A DNA stretch of 64,000 bases. Origin: Conus ventricosus. Lineage: Eukaryota > Mollusca > Gastropoda > Neogastropoda > Conidae. The stretch's first letter is position 1. Each line of letters opens with the position of its first letter. Under the pieces are notes generated by a model. It did no database searches and had not been told where the DNA came from. It worked only from the letters and a program-made list of their open reading frames with translations. Of this stretch, positions 50,001 to 61,800 are shown one piece after another. The stretch lies in NCBI GenBank assembly GCA_018398815.1, contig CM031595.1, positions 142,132,971-142,196,970 of the forward strand, written 5' to 3'. The position numbers were made by a program, and so were the translations under genes.

Positions 50001-51435
50001 AAGTGTTGGAAGAGGCTGAAATCCCAAAGCCAAGGAAGGGGAAGAGGTTGTTTTTGAAGTGTCAGAGGAACCTTACACCTGCAGATACTGAAGCAGAAAT
50101 ACTCTTGCACCCGAAGAAAAAAAAAGGAGTGTTGGAAGAGGCTGAAATTCCCAAAACCAAAGAAGAGGAAGAGGTTGTTTTTGAAGTGCCAGAGGAACCT
50201 ACACCGCAGATACTGAAGCGAAATATCTCTTGCACCGAAGAAACAAAAGAAGTGTTGGAAGAGGCTGAAATTCCCAAAGCCAAAGAAGAGGAAGAGGTTG
50301 TTTTTGAAGTGCCAGAGGAACCTACACTGCAGATACTGAAGCAGAACTATCTCTTTCACCAGAAGAAACAAAAGAGGTTTTGGAAGAGTTTGAAATCCCA
50401 AAACCAAAGGGAAAAGGAAGAGGTTGTTTTTGAAGTGTCGGAGGAACCTACACCTGCAGATACTGAAGCAGAAATATCTGTTCACCAGAAGAACAAAAAG
50501 AAGTGTTGGAAGAGGCTGAAATTCCCAAAGCCAAAGAAGGGAAGAGGGTTTTTTTTGACTTGGCAGAGGAACCTTCACCTGCAGATACTTTAAGCAGAAA
50601 TATCCTTGCACCAGAAGAAAGAAAAGAAAGGGTTTTTGGGAAAAGGCTGAAATTCCCAAGCCAAAGAAGGGAAAAGATTGTTTTTGAAGTGCCAGAGGAA
50701 CCTAACCCCGGCAGATTTCTGAAGCAGCAATATCTCTTGCACCCAAAAAAAAGAAAGGAGGTTTTGGAAGAGGCTGAAATTCCCCAAAACCAAGAAGAGG
50801 AAGAGGTTTTTTTTTCAAGTGTGGAGGAAACCTACACCTGCAGATACTGAAGCAGAAATATCTGTTGCCCAGAAGAAACCAAAGAGGTTTTGGGAAAAGG
50901 CTGAAATTCCCAAAGCCCAAAAGAGGAAGAGGTTGTTTTTGAAGTTCCAGAGGAGCCCACACCTGCAGATACTGAAGCAGAAATATCTTTGCACCAGAAA
51001 ACAAAAGAGGTTTTGGAAGAGGCTGAAATTCCAAAGCCAAAGAAGAAGAAGAGGTTGTTTTTGAAGTGCCAGAGGAACCACCTGCAGATATGAAGCAAGA
51101 ATATCTGTTGCACCAGAAGAAACAAAAGAAGCTTTAGAAGAGGTTAGAGTTCCCAAATCAGCAATGAGAAAAAAGGGACTACCAGAGCAACCAACACCTA
51201 CAGATTTCTGAAATTACACGCCCGGGCCCGGACCAACAGAGATAGGAAAAGTTGCTGTGACTGATAGTGCATGAGTGTTGTGGAAACGGGGCCTCTGTAG
51301 ACTCGGATATGATTCCTGTTAGGGATATGAAACCTGAAGATGAACAAATTGACTCAGTGTGAGCAAAGAGATCTCTACAGCAGAGAAAGTGACAATTCCT
51401 GCAGAGTCCCTGCAAGCCAGAAAGAAGAAGAGGAG
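44038..51435 (+). CDS. Second giant acidic repeat exon, titin-like
   Basis: Begins in phase 0 after 'aaaactcctcag' with EVLQTVTAQEIEPQKISEDM and about 270 residues of unique acidic sequence to about 44850. Then follow about 50 tandem copies of a 42-residue module to about 51170, and a short unique tail (VTIPAESLQ region). The end is uncertain; 'gaagaagaggag|gtggtg' at 51435 fits phase 0 into the next exon but is a weak donor. The unique part already shows two single-base losses, near 44305 ('gaacagtggctgaacag') and 44376 ('caattcagttg'), each undone by restoring one base of a doublet. The array itself changes frame every 50-150 bases. Composition suggests a second disordered spring or spacer. 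Either the sequence has many indel errors here or this exon is no longer coding; clean downstream Ig exons favour the former. Confidence 0.65.
44860..51170 (+). repeat. Array of about 50 copies of a 126-bp (42-residue) module
   Basis: Each unit contains AEISLAPEETKEVLEEAEIP, KAKEEEEVVFEVPEEPTPAD and TEA, or variants. Period is about 124-126 bp. Shortened units in which VVFEEAE replaces the middle occur at about 45877, 46543, 47596 and 48262, with spacings of 666, 1053 and 666 bp. A rare variant reading PKPEESEA occurs at 47491 and 49077, 1586 bp apart. These point to higher-order duplication. Indel density is high throughout. Confidence 0.88.
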
Positions 51436-51640
51436 GTGGTGGTTAAAAAAGGGGGGTTTTGCATGGTTTTCCTGATGGTTGGGTAGAGGAATTATACCCG
51501 ATCTAAGTGTAGTTTTATTTTTCAGAATGTAGTTGGGAGAGGGTTTGTTTATGTAAAATAAAAGGCATTCCATTTTTCTGACAGCTGATTGTTGTTTATT
51601 GAAAATTTGTTTTCTGAATCTAAACTGAGAGAACTCCTTT

Positions 51641-51754
51641 CTTACTTGGTTTTATCCAGTTTCAGACCAATCCGATGAATATCCCGACCTATTTTTTCTT
51701 ACTTGGTTTTATCCAGTTTCAAACCAGTCTCATGAATATCCCCACCTATTTTTT
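51641..51754. repeat. 57-bp tandem duplication
   Basis: 'cttacttggttttatccag' starts at 51641 and again at 51698. The two 57-base units differ at a few positions. Confidence 0.9.
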
Positions 51755-52149
51755 CCACCTGATTCCCCATTGTGTTCATGTAGCTGTTATTTTCCACTGG
51801 ATTTGCTGTCCTGCCAAACTAGTAGTCATGTGTTTCTTGCCATGTTCACATTCTACCTGTTGATATTGTACAGGTCGTCATTCATTGGCCCTCCTTTCAA
51901 CTGCGTTACATGGGCTGCAAGCCCAGCTTCATCCAAGGATTTTAGGCATCAAACAGTGTAGCTGTGCCCATCCTATTTTCAAAGTTTCGATAGTATGTAG
52001 ACATTAATTTATTATGTCGAGGTAATATAATAGGAAAAAAAGTGTTGTCGGCTGTAATTTTGTCATGACATTTTTTTGTCAACAGTCTGAAATCTAGCAA
52101 TGTTTAGAATCGGTGTTGCACCTTTAGATCTGCTGGATAAATGTCAAGC

Positions 52150-52560
52150 TCATTTGTATTGCTTTAATGTGTTCTTCTTCCTCTGTGTGACTCTTGATAA
52201 TTGAGTATTGTTTCACGTGTGTTTCTTATCCCCTTTGACTGGATGATTTATAACTATTTCCAGTGTAATCGTTTCCTCTTTGTGACTCTTGATCATTGAA
52301 AATTGCATCATATATATTTCTTGTCCTTTTTGACTTTATCATCTAAAATGGCTTCCAGTGTAATCTTTCCCTCTTTGTATCTCCTGATCATTGAAAATTG
52401 CTTCATGTGTACTCTTTTTTTCCCCCTCTCTTTGACACTTGTTCACTGAAAATAGCTTCATGTGTAATCCTATTCTGTTTTTGATATGACCACTGAAAAT
52501 AGCTTCACATGCATTCTTATCCTCTTTTTGTGTTGTTTCAGATATTTGTTGTTCTTCTTT
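52150..52560. repeat. Degenerate tandem repeat, about 75 bp
   Basis: About five imperfect units share 'gatcattgaaaattgcttca', 'catgtgta' and a pyrimidine-rich 'tcctctttttg' part. Old, diverged minisatellite. Confidence 0.7.
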
Positions 52561-53825
52561 TCCATTTGATCTCCTGTCTTGTAACTGTGTGACACCCCCC
52601 CCCCCCCCCCCCCCCACAGCCACCTCTCCTTCCCAGTTGGTATGGCTGATCATGTCCGTTCTTGGTTGCTGTCTACAGATAATCTCAAGGCAATTGTGAA
52701 TTCTCTTATCAGCTCTCCAGTATTCATTATGTTATGTGTTTTACATTCCCAGTATCATTAATCTAAAACCCCCCTCCCCTTGTCAGTTATCTATAGTTCC
52801 ATCTTACAGTTACCTGTCAGCTGTTTGTTGGCCTTGGAATGTTTCTCTCTTGGCTTTCTGTTGTTCAAGATCGTGTCTATTCTCATCTGCCATTTGTCTG
52901 GAATTACCTTAGATATTGCCTCTGCAAGCTATATGATGTTCCGTTTGTCAGATGTCGGATTTTCTTCTGAACATTTTTCCCCAACTCTATTAAGTTAGCT
53001 GTCTGATCTTTCTGTCAGCTAACATAAACAGTATCACTGAATAGAGGGCAAAATGCAAATAAACACACAAAAGAATGCACAAAGTCACTGATACACAAAA
53101 AAAAACAGATAAGTGAATTTTTCAAAAATACCTCATCTTCAGATATTGAATAACACGCATAAAAATGCACACAACAATACACGCAGACATCTCTCAGCAG
53201 TAGGATGATAATGTCAGCGCACGGAAGTGGGTAAGTAAGGACAGTTCAGGAACAAAGCAGGAGCTGAGAATGAAAGTGAGAAAGAAGGAGGGAGAAAGGA
53301 AAGAGATGAGAAGGGGCTTACAGGAGAGTGTAGGCAAAATTTGGACTGAGGGAGGGGTGTGCGTGTCCAGTATTACTCTGTCAGCTCTCTGATATGCCAT
53401 CTGTCAGCTGTTATCCTTTTTGTCAAGATGTCTGATATCTCTTCTCTCAAATCTCCAACAGTACTCTGTCAGTCCTTGATGTTTCCTTTGTCAGCTGTCA
53501 GATATTTCCATCATCAGCTGTATGTCCCCCATATGAGCTGTAAGATATTTCCAGTGTCAGCAGTCTGGTATTACAAATATTGGGTGTTCCCATATCAGTT
53601 ATGAAATAGTTCTCTTGTCATGTGTGTTTGGATGTTTTGCATATTCCCACCGGCGACATTCTGATATTGTTGGCATCACCTATGTACCCATCTCAACTCT
53701 CAGATCTTTCTAATGTCGGCTATCTGTTCCCATGGTATCTACATTCTGTTTTTTTAAAATAAGATTTGGCGCTTAAGATCAACACTAAAAAATAATTTCA
53801 AAAGAAAAAGCTTTCTAAGGGTTTG

Positions 53826-53828
<3 letters not shown>

Positions 53829-53902
<74 letters not shown>
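53829..53902. repeat. (CA)n microsatellite
   Basis: About 37 perfect CA units in the intron before the third acidic exon. Confidence 0.97.
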
Positions 53903-53904
<2 letters not shown>

Positions 53905-54470
53905 CTAGAATCAAGGGTTGGCCGATGTTTTTTCTAAACTGAGTTTTATATTTTCTCCTACCTCTCTTTCTTCTGAATCTCACTGTTTCATTTTTCTGCA
54001 CTTTCTTTCCAATTTGTTTGTCTTGTAAGGTAACACCGTCAGCAGTAAAGAGCATAGTGTTGTGCCAGCTGAAGACCATGAAGTAATGCCAAAAAGTTAG
54101 AAAATGATCTTGTCTGATTTTTTTTTTTAGCTCTCAGTAGTGATGTATGCTTTTTTAGTGCACAAATTTTATATATACTGTGTGTGATTGTAATATCTGT
54201 TGTAGATATAATCCTTGAGTCTGTATATTTCTGGTAGGTCTATATTATGTAATGCTAGATTGGTATTGTGCCTAGTATTACTGCACTCTGTAGTGGTGTA
54301 CATTTCGTAGTGATTTATCTTTTTGTGTGTGTATGGGTGTATCTGTGTTGTGGAGTACTATGTCCTTGTTAGATAACACTGTGTGTTGTGTGTACATAAT
54401 ACATCTGTGTTGTACTACATATCCATGATATGATGTTGTGCATGTCGTAATTCCATCCCTGCCATTATAG

Positions 54471-55036
54471 GAACCTCAACCCGAGGAAGTGACAGAAGCT
54501 GTCACACTTCAGCCTGAAGTCTTGGCACCGGAGGACACCACAGATGCCGTTGCCTTCAAGATCGAGGCGCCAACCCTGGAGGACGAAGTGACAGAAGCCG
54601 TCACCTTGAAGCCAGAAGAGGGACCAGAAGAGGCAGAAGAAGTGGTCAGCGTGCAGGCTGAAATCCCCACTGAAGAAGAAGTGGAAGAAACAGTCATTCT
54701 GCCAGCTGAAAAAGAAGAAGTGGAGGAGGCCTTCATTGCACCAGTTGAAAAAGAAGAGGTGGAAGAAGCTGTCACCATCCAAGCTGAAATCCCTGCAGAG
54801 CAGGAAGAAGTGGAGGAAGCCATCTCTCTTAAGGTTGAACTTCCCACAGAAGAGGAAGAGGTTGCAGAAGCAGTCATTCTGCCAGTCCCTGTGGCAGATG
54901 AGGAGCCAGTGAGTGAGGAAGTGAGCGTCGTAGCACCCCAGTTCCTGCAAGGCTTGACCACTCAGGAAATCACAGAGGGAGACACTGTCCACTTCCAGGT
55001 GGAGGTAGCTGGCAAACCCAAACCCACAGTTACATG
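54471..55036 (+). CDS. Third acidic segment and first half of Ig domain 4
   Basis: A 566-bp exon, phase 0 to phase 2 (acceptor 'ccattatag', donor 'acatg|gtgaga'), free of indels. The first 150 residues are acidic repeats with a loose 12-35-residue pattern around (E)VTEAVTL, VEEAVTIQAEIPAE and VEEAISLKVELPTEE. An I-set Ig domain then starts: APQFLQGLTTQEITEGDTVH, FQVEVAGKPKPTVTW, split at the core Trp codon. Strand B has Val instead of Cys. It shows the acidic-then-Ig transition in clean sequence and supports the reality of the larger arrays upstream. Confidence 0.92.
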
Positions 55037-55150
55037 GTGAGACATGCTGTTGTTTCAGCTGTGTTTTGTTCTCTTTTTATCACTTTTTTTCATGCTCACT
55101 AGCACATGTGTGTGCACACACACATGAGCGTGCATACCCCCCCCCACACA

Positions 55151-55215
<65 letters not shown>

Positions 55216-56502
55216 GCACACGCACACGCACAGAGAAATGATGATGTTGATAAAATATCAGAAATGACTGAGAATGATAATGCTATATTAAGTGGACTAG
55301 TGGCTTATTGGATAATGCACTCACCTAACCCCATGACAGCTACTGACCAGTCACTGGTGAGAAACTGTGATGAGACAGAGCAGACAGGTCAGGCTACCAG
55401 ACTGTACTGTCTCTCCTGCCTTATTCCACATGGAACAGTGTACATTTTCTCAGGAGAAGCCATGACACCTCCAAAGTATAGTTAGTCTTGTTCATATGCA
55501 TACATATCATGCATTCAGTAAAGTTCAGATGTCAAGAGGTTTTCCCTGTCTTCGGTAGTCCTTATGGAAATGTGTGGATGTTAAGCCTGAATGAATGTAA
55601 CTGAAAGGGAGTTGTCCTTTGCAGTATTTTGGAAGAAGAAACCTATTCAGTGGGTGAATAGTATTGATGTACAGATTAAAAGAAAGAAAAAAGTTAAAAG
55701 TAGGGTGGGGGGGGGGGTTGCTTTATCTAAGATTTTGAACGCAGGAGATGAACAACTTTTGCCCTTAAGGTGAGGACTGTCTGGAAGAGTTATCTTTCAT
55801 AACTTGATATCCCACATCATCCCACCCCCCTCTAAAACATATATATGTGTGTAAGTAATATGAAACATATATTTTGTTATGATGTATGTTTTGCATATTT
55901 TGTAAATGTTTGTTGTTGTTGTCGTACCCTGGATAAAAGACCCAAGGGATCATCCAAACAGCTGAAGTAAATGAACACTATGGTACAAATACATCAGCAG
56001 ACTTCAGGGGATTTTGGAGACTGATGGTGTTATGCTAGGAGCTTGTCACAACTGAAGACAGTCCCGCATAACTATGCAGAGCATACCAACATTTTGATGT
56101 AGCCTTGGCGTTCTAGCCTATGTCAATTGGTCTGACACAGCCTTAAGCCAAGGTGAATCTTGTATATGAACTGCATACAGTGTGCATTCACAACTATTGT
56201 ATGACCAGTGTAAGTGAGCTCGAGTTCCAGCAGCGGGGAGAATGACTTATCTTTGCCATATGAATGAGTTGGTTTCTCACATCAGAGATCTTATCTATTG
56301 AAAGTGTGCTCAAAGAGACGTTGCTAAAAGCTCGTGTCCTTGTTATTTTGTTACCACACTCATCAGAGTTGTCTACCACCGTACACAAGATCTCTAGCCT
56401 GATGCATTCTGTCCAGGGAGAGCACTCTGAATTCCACACACAGAAATGTATTGTGATTAGCAAGCTGTAACATGTGCAGTATAATACCTTAATTGGGTCC
56501 AG
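55037..56502 (+). other. Intron with (TC)n and a possible tRNA-derived SINE
   Basis: (TC)n lies at about 55151-55213. Near 55290 'agtggcttattggataatgc' resembles the A box region of tRNA-derived SINEs, but no convincing B box follows. The rest has no feature. The acceptor is 'ttgggtccag'. Confidence 0.5.
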
Positions 56503-56681
56503 GTACCGTGAGGATGTGGAGATCAAAGGTGATGATCGGCACAAACTGTCAGAAGAGGAGGCCACCTTCACCCTCACCATCTCTGATACTACAATGGATG
56601 AGGACGCTGAGTACACTTGTACTGCCACAAACACTGCTGGCAGTGTTTCCACGACTGCTGACCTCTTCATTAACCCATCTG
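56503..56681 (+). CDS. Ig domain 4, second half
   Basis: 179 bases, phase 2 to phase 1 (donor 'catctg|gtgtgt'). It completes the Trp codon and reads YREDVEIKGDDRHKLSEEEA, then TLTISDTTMDEDAEYTCTAT and NTAGSVSTTADLFI. The F-strand Cys is present although strand B lacks its partner, so no canonical disulfide can form. Confidence 0.92.
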
Positions 56682-57103
56682 GTGTGTGCATTCTCTCTGT
56701 TGATAAATCTTTATACAGCTCCATCATCATAACTTCTGCTGATCTTACCATTCAAATAGGTACACATGTGTTTTTCACTTTTGTTTATGAATATAATTTT
56801 CTTGTCGTTAAAAATGCATCTGAAAATTCATGAATGTTGACCAGTTCCTGATTCTGCTTTGGAATAAATTTGAAAACAACAGCAAGTTTACCAAATAATG
56901 CTTTGCTTAAGTCAGTGCTTGGAACCCATATACCTGTTATTTGTGTTGAGGATACTGTTCTTTACTGAAGATGCTTTGCATATTTTTTTTTTCTGTTATT
57001 GTTTATTGCTTCTGTCCTTCTGTACATTTTCAACCCTAGCACTGTATGAAATGGATGTTTGGTTAGAATTCTTCTTACACATATGTGTGTGTTGTGTGAA
57101 CAG
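56682..57103 (+). other. Intron
   Basis: No feature recognised in 422 bases. The acceptor is 'gtgtgaacag'. Confidence 0.8.
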
Positions 57104-57251
57104 GTGAAGCCCCCAGTTTCATCAACACTCTGGTGGACAGCACAGTTGACGTGGACACCACTGTTGTGTTGGAATGCAAGGTCAAGGGTTCTCCAAAGCC
57201 AGAAGTCATATGGATGAGAGAAAACGTGGAGCTGACGGGTGACCGATACAA
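57104..57251 (+). CDS. Ig domain 5, first half
   Basis: 148 bases, phase 1 to phase 2 (donor 'tacaa|gtgagt'). It reads APSFINTLVDSTVDVDTTVV, then LECKVKGSPKPEVIWMRENV with a strand-B Cys and the core Trp, then LTGDRYK. The spacer from domain 4 is only a few residues, so domains 4-6 form a tight Ig tandem. Confidence 0.92.
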
Positions 57252-57574
57252 GTGAGTGATGCTGCGGGACCATAATCACTGACTCAGGTTTGGTTACTTA
57301 TGTCAAAAATAAAAGAATAGATGTGTACAGCAATAGTGGATCTGTCTACTTTGGATAAAAGCAAGTTTGCAGGATCATGATGTTGAAAAACATTTCAACC
57401 TATTTGGCAAGCTTGTACTTTTGCATTTTTGTATGTTTCATTTCTTCAAGCCCCCCATCATAATTCTATGATAAGCATTTCAAATAATTTGCCTGCACAC
57501 TCTTGTACATGAACTGAAGTTTTGCCATTTGTTGATTGTAGTGAAAATGATGATGCATGTTTTGTTTCAATCAG
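57252..57574 (+). other. Intron
   Basis: No feature recognised in 323 bases. The acceptor is 'tttcaatcag'. Confidence 0.8.
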
Positions 57575-57996
57575 GGTGGAGCACATTGAGGAGACGGTTC
57601 GCCTGACCATCCTGAATGTGCAGCCAGAAGACAAAGGAGAGTACACAGTGAAAGCCGTCAATCCTTTTGGTGTGGCTTCCTGTAGTGCTGAGCTCATCGT
57701 ACGTCTTGAAGCTCCAACATTCACCCAGCCTCTGGAGGACTCCCTAGCCAAGGTCAAGGACACAGTTCACTTGATCTGTAAGGTCAAGGGTGTCCCTCGT
57801 CCAGAGATCACATGGTTGGTGGATGATGTCCCTGTCACCCTTGGCCCCAAATTCCACACAACCTATGAAGATGATGTGGCGACCTTGGATATCAGTGACA
57901 TCACACCTGAAGATGCCGAGGTCACCTACACATGTCGTGCCCACAACCTTGCAGGAGAAGCAACCACGGTGGCTCATCTGAATCTGATAGCCGAAG
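57575..57996 (+). CDS. Ig domain 5 second half and complete Ig domain 6
   Basis: 422 bases, phase 2 to phase 1. The first part completes domain 5 (VRLTILNVQPEDKGEYTVKA, VNPFGVASCSAEL; Val at the F-strand Cys position). Domain 6 follows directly: APTFTQPLEDSLAKVKDTVH, LICKVKGVPRPEITWLVDDV, and a TYTCRAHNLAGE F strand, with both canonical Cys and the core Trp. The donor 'gaag|gtcggt' is weak but in phase 1, as is usual between Ig modules in this gene. The next exon lies beyond the window or was not recognised. Confidence 0.9.
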
Positions 57997-59264
57997 GTCG
58001 GTGTGTTGCCGTGTGGTGTTGGATGTACAGGGTGTGCCTTGAGGAGTGTGTCGTGTCACTAGTGTGCATGGGTCTAATCCACAGTCTGATTCTCAGTCAC
58101 CCAGCACTGGTAACTGCTGGTGCCACAGGACCCAGGCTGTTTCCTTCCCTGTCAAACTGACATTGTCGTCTGGCACATTTTGTGTCATACTGCTGTTATG
58201 TATTGTAACCTTGTTGCATCAAGTATTGCAAAGTTGTTGTTTTTTGTCATATGTGCATATCTCTGTGTGAGTGTGCGTGTTTAACACATCATTATTCGGA
58301 ACAGACATTGTAAAACAAGAATAGAGAAATGAGAATGTGGTTCACAAACATTGCTGTTGATTTCTACTGGATGAATACATTTGAATTATGTTTTAAGATA
58401 TTTTTCTTGGCTTTTCATGTTAAAACGTAGGATTTTTAGAACAAGATAAAATACATAGAAGTTTGTGCATTTAATAGAAGCGTTTTAAAAAAATGAACTT
58501 ATGAAAAACAAAGTTGAGTCAGAAATTATCCAGAGACTTGATTACAAATATCGCGGAAATCTTTCCAATTATCGACCTTAAAAATTTTGTCAGAAGTTAG
58601 TGACAGGTTAAAATAAGTAATCAAAGTATATCATCTCATTGAAATTTTGTATTTATTGACAGACATTATGAGAGAGACAATAAAGAAATCTAGCAATCTG
58701 GTTCTTTTCATTCAACTTGTAGTTGGGAACATTCTGCAACCTACTGAACTGCATTTAAGATTCATGCAAAAAGTCAAAGCAAAGCAAGATATTGCAAATC
58801 ATAGGCAGGCCGTGATAGCATGGACAAATATTACAAAGCAGATTAAAAAAAAAACCATGCACTTTACTCGCATTAGAATGCTTCCATCAGTAATTATCAT
58901 TACAGTGTATGCAAGTTTGCAAAGGGCCCTCATAAGCTTTTTCTTATTTAAACAAAGAAACAAATCACAAAATGAATTGAATTTTATAACCTCATTCTCA
59001 TTTTCTTTGCCGTATGTGATTTTTTCCTTTTTGATATTTAACATGTATGTGTATCCAGTGTATCCATATTTAACAACTACCGTTCACTGCTTTATCATCT
59101 AAAGGAAGCTTTTCTTTCCTCCCTCACTGTGTGTAGCAGCTATAATTTTCACCCTCTACTGTAACTTCCATTCCAGTTGTGTTTTTTTCATCAGAATTAT
59201 ATACTGTAAGTAATGAGCAACAAAGCATTCTGCTTATGCTGTTTTAATTGTGTTCTAAGTTTCA

Positions 59265-59277
59265 TTATATATATGTA

Positions 59278-59326
<49 letters not shown>

Positions 59327-59347
59327 TTTTTGGAGGGGGGGGGGGGG
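59265..59347. repeat. (TA)n microsatellite and G-run
   Basis: About 55 bases of alternating TA, then 'ttgtttttttgga' and 13 consecutive G. Confidence 0.95.
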
Positions 59348-59569
59348 ATGTTTAACTGTTTTCAAAGATTTTTTTTTTTATTAAAGATTTCAACATGAAA
59401 AAAAGGATAGTAGAAAGTCTTTGCTGGATTGTGGTCTACAGATTTTCTCATGATGGGTATTGTCAGCTTAAAAGATTTGTGATTCAGATTCACCATGCTG
59501 AAATGCTGAAGGCACGTCTACCTAAAATGCACAATTTTCTTGACAGAGTCTGATAAAAGTTCACCAGCA

Positions 59570-60350
59570 CTGGCCCAATCACAGTCTTAAGATGTTTCTT
59601 CTGTCAGCATAATTCCCATTTCAATCTGAAAGTAGATCTGTGACCGTTTTTGCTGATGTTATCTGATCATACTGTTAGCATTGACCCTGCTGTTATTCAG
59701 AAGTGGTTCAGTTACGATCATTCCTGGTATTGCCTTAAAGTAGTTCTGTTATCACAATGCCCTGTGCCGTCTGAGAATAGTTGTCACCACCATCCCTGAT
59801 GCCACTTGAGGTTCTTTTGTCGCCATCATTCCTGATGTAGGAAAATAGTTCTGTCATCATCATCATCCCTAATGCTGTCTAAAGGTCTGACACTATCATT
59901 CCTGTTATTACCTGAGAGTAGTCCTGTCAAGACCATTCCTGATGTTATCCAAAAGTAATTCTGTCATCATCATTCTGTTATCTGAGAATTGTTCTGTCAC
60001 CGTCATTCCTGGTGTTACCTGAGAATAATTCTTTCATTGTTATTCCTTATGCCATCTGTAAGTAGGTCTGTCACAACCATGTTTATGTAATCTGAAAGAA
60101 ATCCTTCTCTTAGATCTTTCCTGATTTAATTTGAAAGTAGTTCTGGTACAAACTGGGAGTAGTTCTACTGTTACATCACAATCATTCCTGATCTAATTTG
60201 AAAGTAGTTATGATATTTTCTACAAGTTGTTCTTCTGAGGCATAATTCCTGATGTAATGTTTAAGTAATTCTTCTGTGACTTAGAAGCAATAGATCAGTT
60301 ACATCATTCCTGATGTAATATGAAAGTAATTCTTATCATTCTTGATCTCA
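59570..60350. repeat. Degenerate minisatellite, about 45-60 bp
   Basis: Repeated imperfect phrases 'catcattcctgatgttatc', 'tgaaagtagttctgtca' and variants recur about 15 times. The units are strongly diverged, so the array is old. Confidence 0.75.
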
Positions 60351-61299
60351 TTTTAGTGTTGCCCTTTCATGATATTGAATCATTTGTAACACAAGCTTTA
60401 AATGATTTGTCGCACTTACATCCATTGCAGGTCAGGTCCATCTGAATTCACAGATGAATCATAGAATTGTTATTTGGGTCAAGTCATGATGTAATTGCAT
60501 TGTCTCTTTTGACAGATTTGAAGGCCTGAATAAAGGTCCGTAGAACTATTCTCTTGTTTCAAATGATCATCAGACAGAAAGGATAATTTTTTTTCCCAAA
60601 TTTAGCATCACTTTGACTCAGAGTTTTATGCATAATGATGGTGAATGCAAAGGCCCAGTTCGGCTGATCATGTTTGGTGCCCAAAGAAAATGAAGATTGT
60701 TAGGGAGTATGATTTTGAATAGTACAGATGCACTGTTGAAATGTGCTTTTATCAATTAAGATTTTCTTTTGTGCTCAGTGTAATATTTTGTTGGTTCATT
60801 TTCTGTATGGTAATACTGAGTCTTACTGACTGAGGGGGAAAAAAAGCTGCATGTTGATGTTCAAGTCATGAATGCTAATTTCCCATGAATGAATTGGAGT
60901 AGAATGCATGCATGGTAATACATTTAGCATGGACAGTTTGTAGAATGTCTTGTGTTTTCTTGTGACTAGTTTTACTTTTGTTTGTAGAGTTAGCACCTTG
61001 TTAAGTTTCTTATCATCATTGCTTTCAGTTTTTATTGTAGATGTATATTACCTTTACCTGATCATGAAATTACAGTGGAGAATGACTTATAAACAGTTTT
61101 AGATGGACATGACCTGATGTAGAGACATAAGTATTTGTGGAAATTTGGTGTTCAGATGCAAAGAATACAGAGATAACGTTGGATATGAGATAAATATTAA
61201 TGAATGGTTTAACTGAATCCAGTTATGAGCATCGTAGGTAACATTAGATCTATATTTTGTAGTGAAAGGCTTGCATGAATCGACAGAAATTGTCAATTG

Positions 61300-61800
61300 C
61301 TCTGTCTATAGGGCTGTGGTAGACTCTTGTTTGGATGCAGAATGATGAGAGGGAGCCCCCCCCCCTCCCCCTCCCCCCTTCAAGCCACTCCCCAGCACTG
61401 GACACTTATTTGGGGATTCAGTGGATTGTTGTTTGGATCCAGAGCAAGTAAACAGAAATCCTTTGCTCCATTTACTGATCCCTACTCACAGGCTTGAACC
61501 CAGGGCCAGGGGGAAAAGATAAGAGACCCCCTTTGTTCTTCTATTGTTCATCAGTTGATCCTGGTTCCTTTGATCCATGGCAGAGAGACGGAAATCCTCA
61601 CCCTCACTCCATGACCCTTGGCCATGTCTACTGTAATTCAGTAGATTCTTCTTTGAAAATGAATAGAGAGTGACCTCCTCCCCCTCTTTTTCAGCTCCCA
61701 CCATTTCTCTCCTTACCCTATATTTTGGGCTTCAGTAGATCCTTCTTTTTTTTTAATCAGGATTGCTCTTTGAATAGAGTCCTCTTTGCTCGCTTAAGGC
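61300..61800. repeat. Degenerate tandem repeat, about 110-130 bp
   Basis: Four imperfect units share 'ttcagtagattcttctttg', 'agagtgacc' and a C-rich 'ccccctcttt' part (61310-61400, 61420-61480, 61630-61700, 61720-61790). Confidence 0.55.

Larger units (their letters stand above)
51436..54470 (+). other. Intron with degenerate tandem repeats
   Basis: It includes a 57-bp duplication (51641-51754), a degenerate repeat of roughly 75 bases at 52150-52560, a 21-base C-run at 52595-52615, 'ctgtcagctgt'-based degenerate repeats at 52700-53720 interrupted at about 53020-53345, and (CA)n at 53829-53902. The acceptor is 'tgccattatag'. No gene was recognised. Confidence 0.65.

Noticed and set aside
55280..55460. 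tRNA gene or clear tRNA-derived SINE
   Set aside because: An A-box-like string is present, but no B box or cloverleaf could be traced, so only a weak note was kept under the intron.
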